8,158 nucleotides of DNA from Actinomycetota bacterium. GTDB taxonomy: Bacteria > Actinomycetota > Actinomycetes > S36-B12 > UBA5976. The position numbers and the translations under genes are program-made. Below are positions 8,032 through 8,158 of the stretch, one piece after another. Within the stretch, counting starts at the first letter, position 1; each line of letters starts with the position of its first letter. The notes under the pieces were generated by a model. It saw only the letters and a program-made list of their open reading frames with translations, was not told the origin of the DNA and did no database searches. The stretch covers positions 1-8,158 of the forward strand of contig CANBWF010000056.1 of assembly GCA_947373075.1 (NCBI GenBank). Direction: 5' to 3'.

Positions 8032-8158
8032 TCATTGCCCCGCTACGGCAGCTTGCGGAACTCCTAGGATCTTGTGATCTGAAAGTCGTAAGAATGCTGG
8101 CGTCGCTGCTGGGACCATGCCCATTTTGCGAGCCTTGATTATAAGTTGTCCCGGAGAT
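8032..8158 (-). CDS. FtsL-like cell division protein, C-terminal 41 residues only
   Basis: An open frame enters from the right edge (first full codon at 8157) and ends at TGA 8034-8032, one base before the ftsI ATG. The visible 41 residues include KARKMGMVPAATPAFLRLSD (8-27) followed by HKILGVP. A GMVP-type motif near the end, then PAFLRLSD and LGVP, is what I recall at the C-terminus of the small FtsL-like bitopic protein encoded between rsmH and ftsI in actinobacterial dcw clusters. That protein is part of the FtsQ/FtsL/FtsB-type complex that activates FtsW-FtsI. The membrane segment and coiled coil that would confirm the family lie outside the window, so the call rests on the short tail plus its position. 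A septum-formation initiator (FtsB/DivIC) relative is the alternative. Confidence 0.65.
   Translation of the reverse strand, partial: SPGQLIIKARKMGMVPAATPAFLRLSDHKILGVPQAAVAGQ

Noticed and set aside
8138..8143. A perfect TATAAT on the minus strand upstream of ftsI, a possible -10 promoter element.
   Set aside because: It lies inside the FtsL-like coding frame, and the -35 position falls beyond the window edge, so it cannot be supported.

Overview
The window is an uninterrupted stretch of a division and cell wall (dcw) cluster. Every gene lies on the minus strand, so the operon reads from right (8158) to left (1). In transcription order it holds the C-terminal tail of an FtsL-like protein, ftsI (septal class B penicillin-binding protein), murE, murF, mraY, murD and the 5' two-thirds or so of ftsW, which runs off the left edge. 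No tRNA, rRNA, mobile element, CRISPR array or long intergenic gap is present. The longest gap between genes is 12 bases.

The likely host is an actinobacterium. The gene order (ftsL-like, ftsI, murE, murF, mraY, murD, ftsW) is the usual actinobacterial dcw order. The FtsL-like tail carries a GMVP...PAFLRLSD signature, and MraY has an external loop with the pattern C-x7-C followed by VRDPLD, which I recall from actinobacterial homologues. Base composition looks like the mid to upper 40s percent G+C by eye, low for this phylum. Together with the tight gene packing, this suggests a streamlined, low-GC lineage such as freshwater acI (Nanopelagicales). That last step is inference and was not tested.

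Functionally, the window encodes consecutive steps of peptidoglycan precursor synthesis and its use at the septum. MurD adds D-Glu to UDP-MurNAc-L-Ala, and MurE adds the third residue, predicted to be meso-diaminopimelate from its DNPR motif. MurF adds D-Ala-D-Ala, and MraY moves the phospho-MurNAc-pentapeptide onto undecaprenyl phosphate to make lipid I. FtsW (glycosyltransferase) and FtsI (transpeptidase) polymerise and cross-link the finished lipid II at the division site, with FtsL-type proteins as partners. MurG and MurC, also needed, would be expected just beyond the left edge.

Adjacent genes overlap or nearly touch (GTGA at murF/mraY, ATGA at murD/ftsW, 8 bases at murE/murF), consistent with one translationally coupled transcript. 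I found no undescribed system here. The most notable oddity is in MurD, where the usual E-x-SSFQ substrate-binding motif reads E-V-GAPQ although the other catalytic residues are intact.
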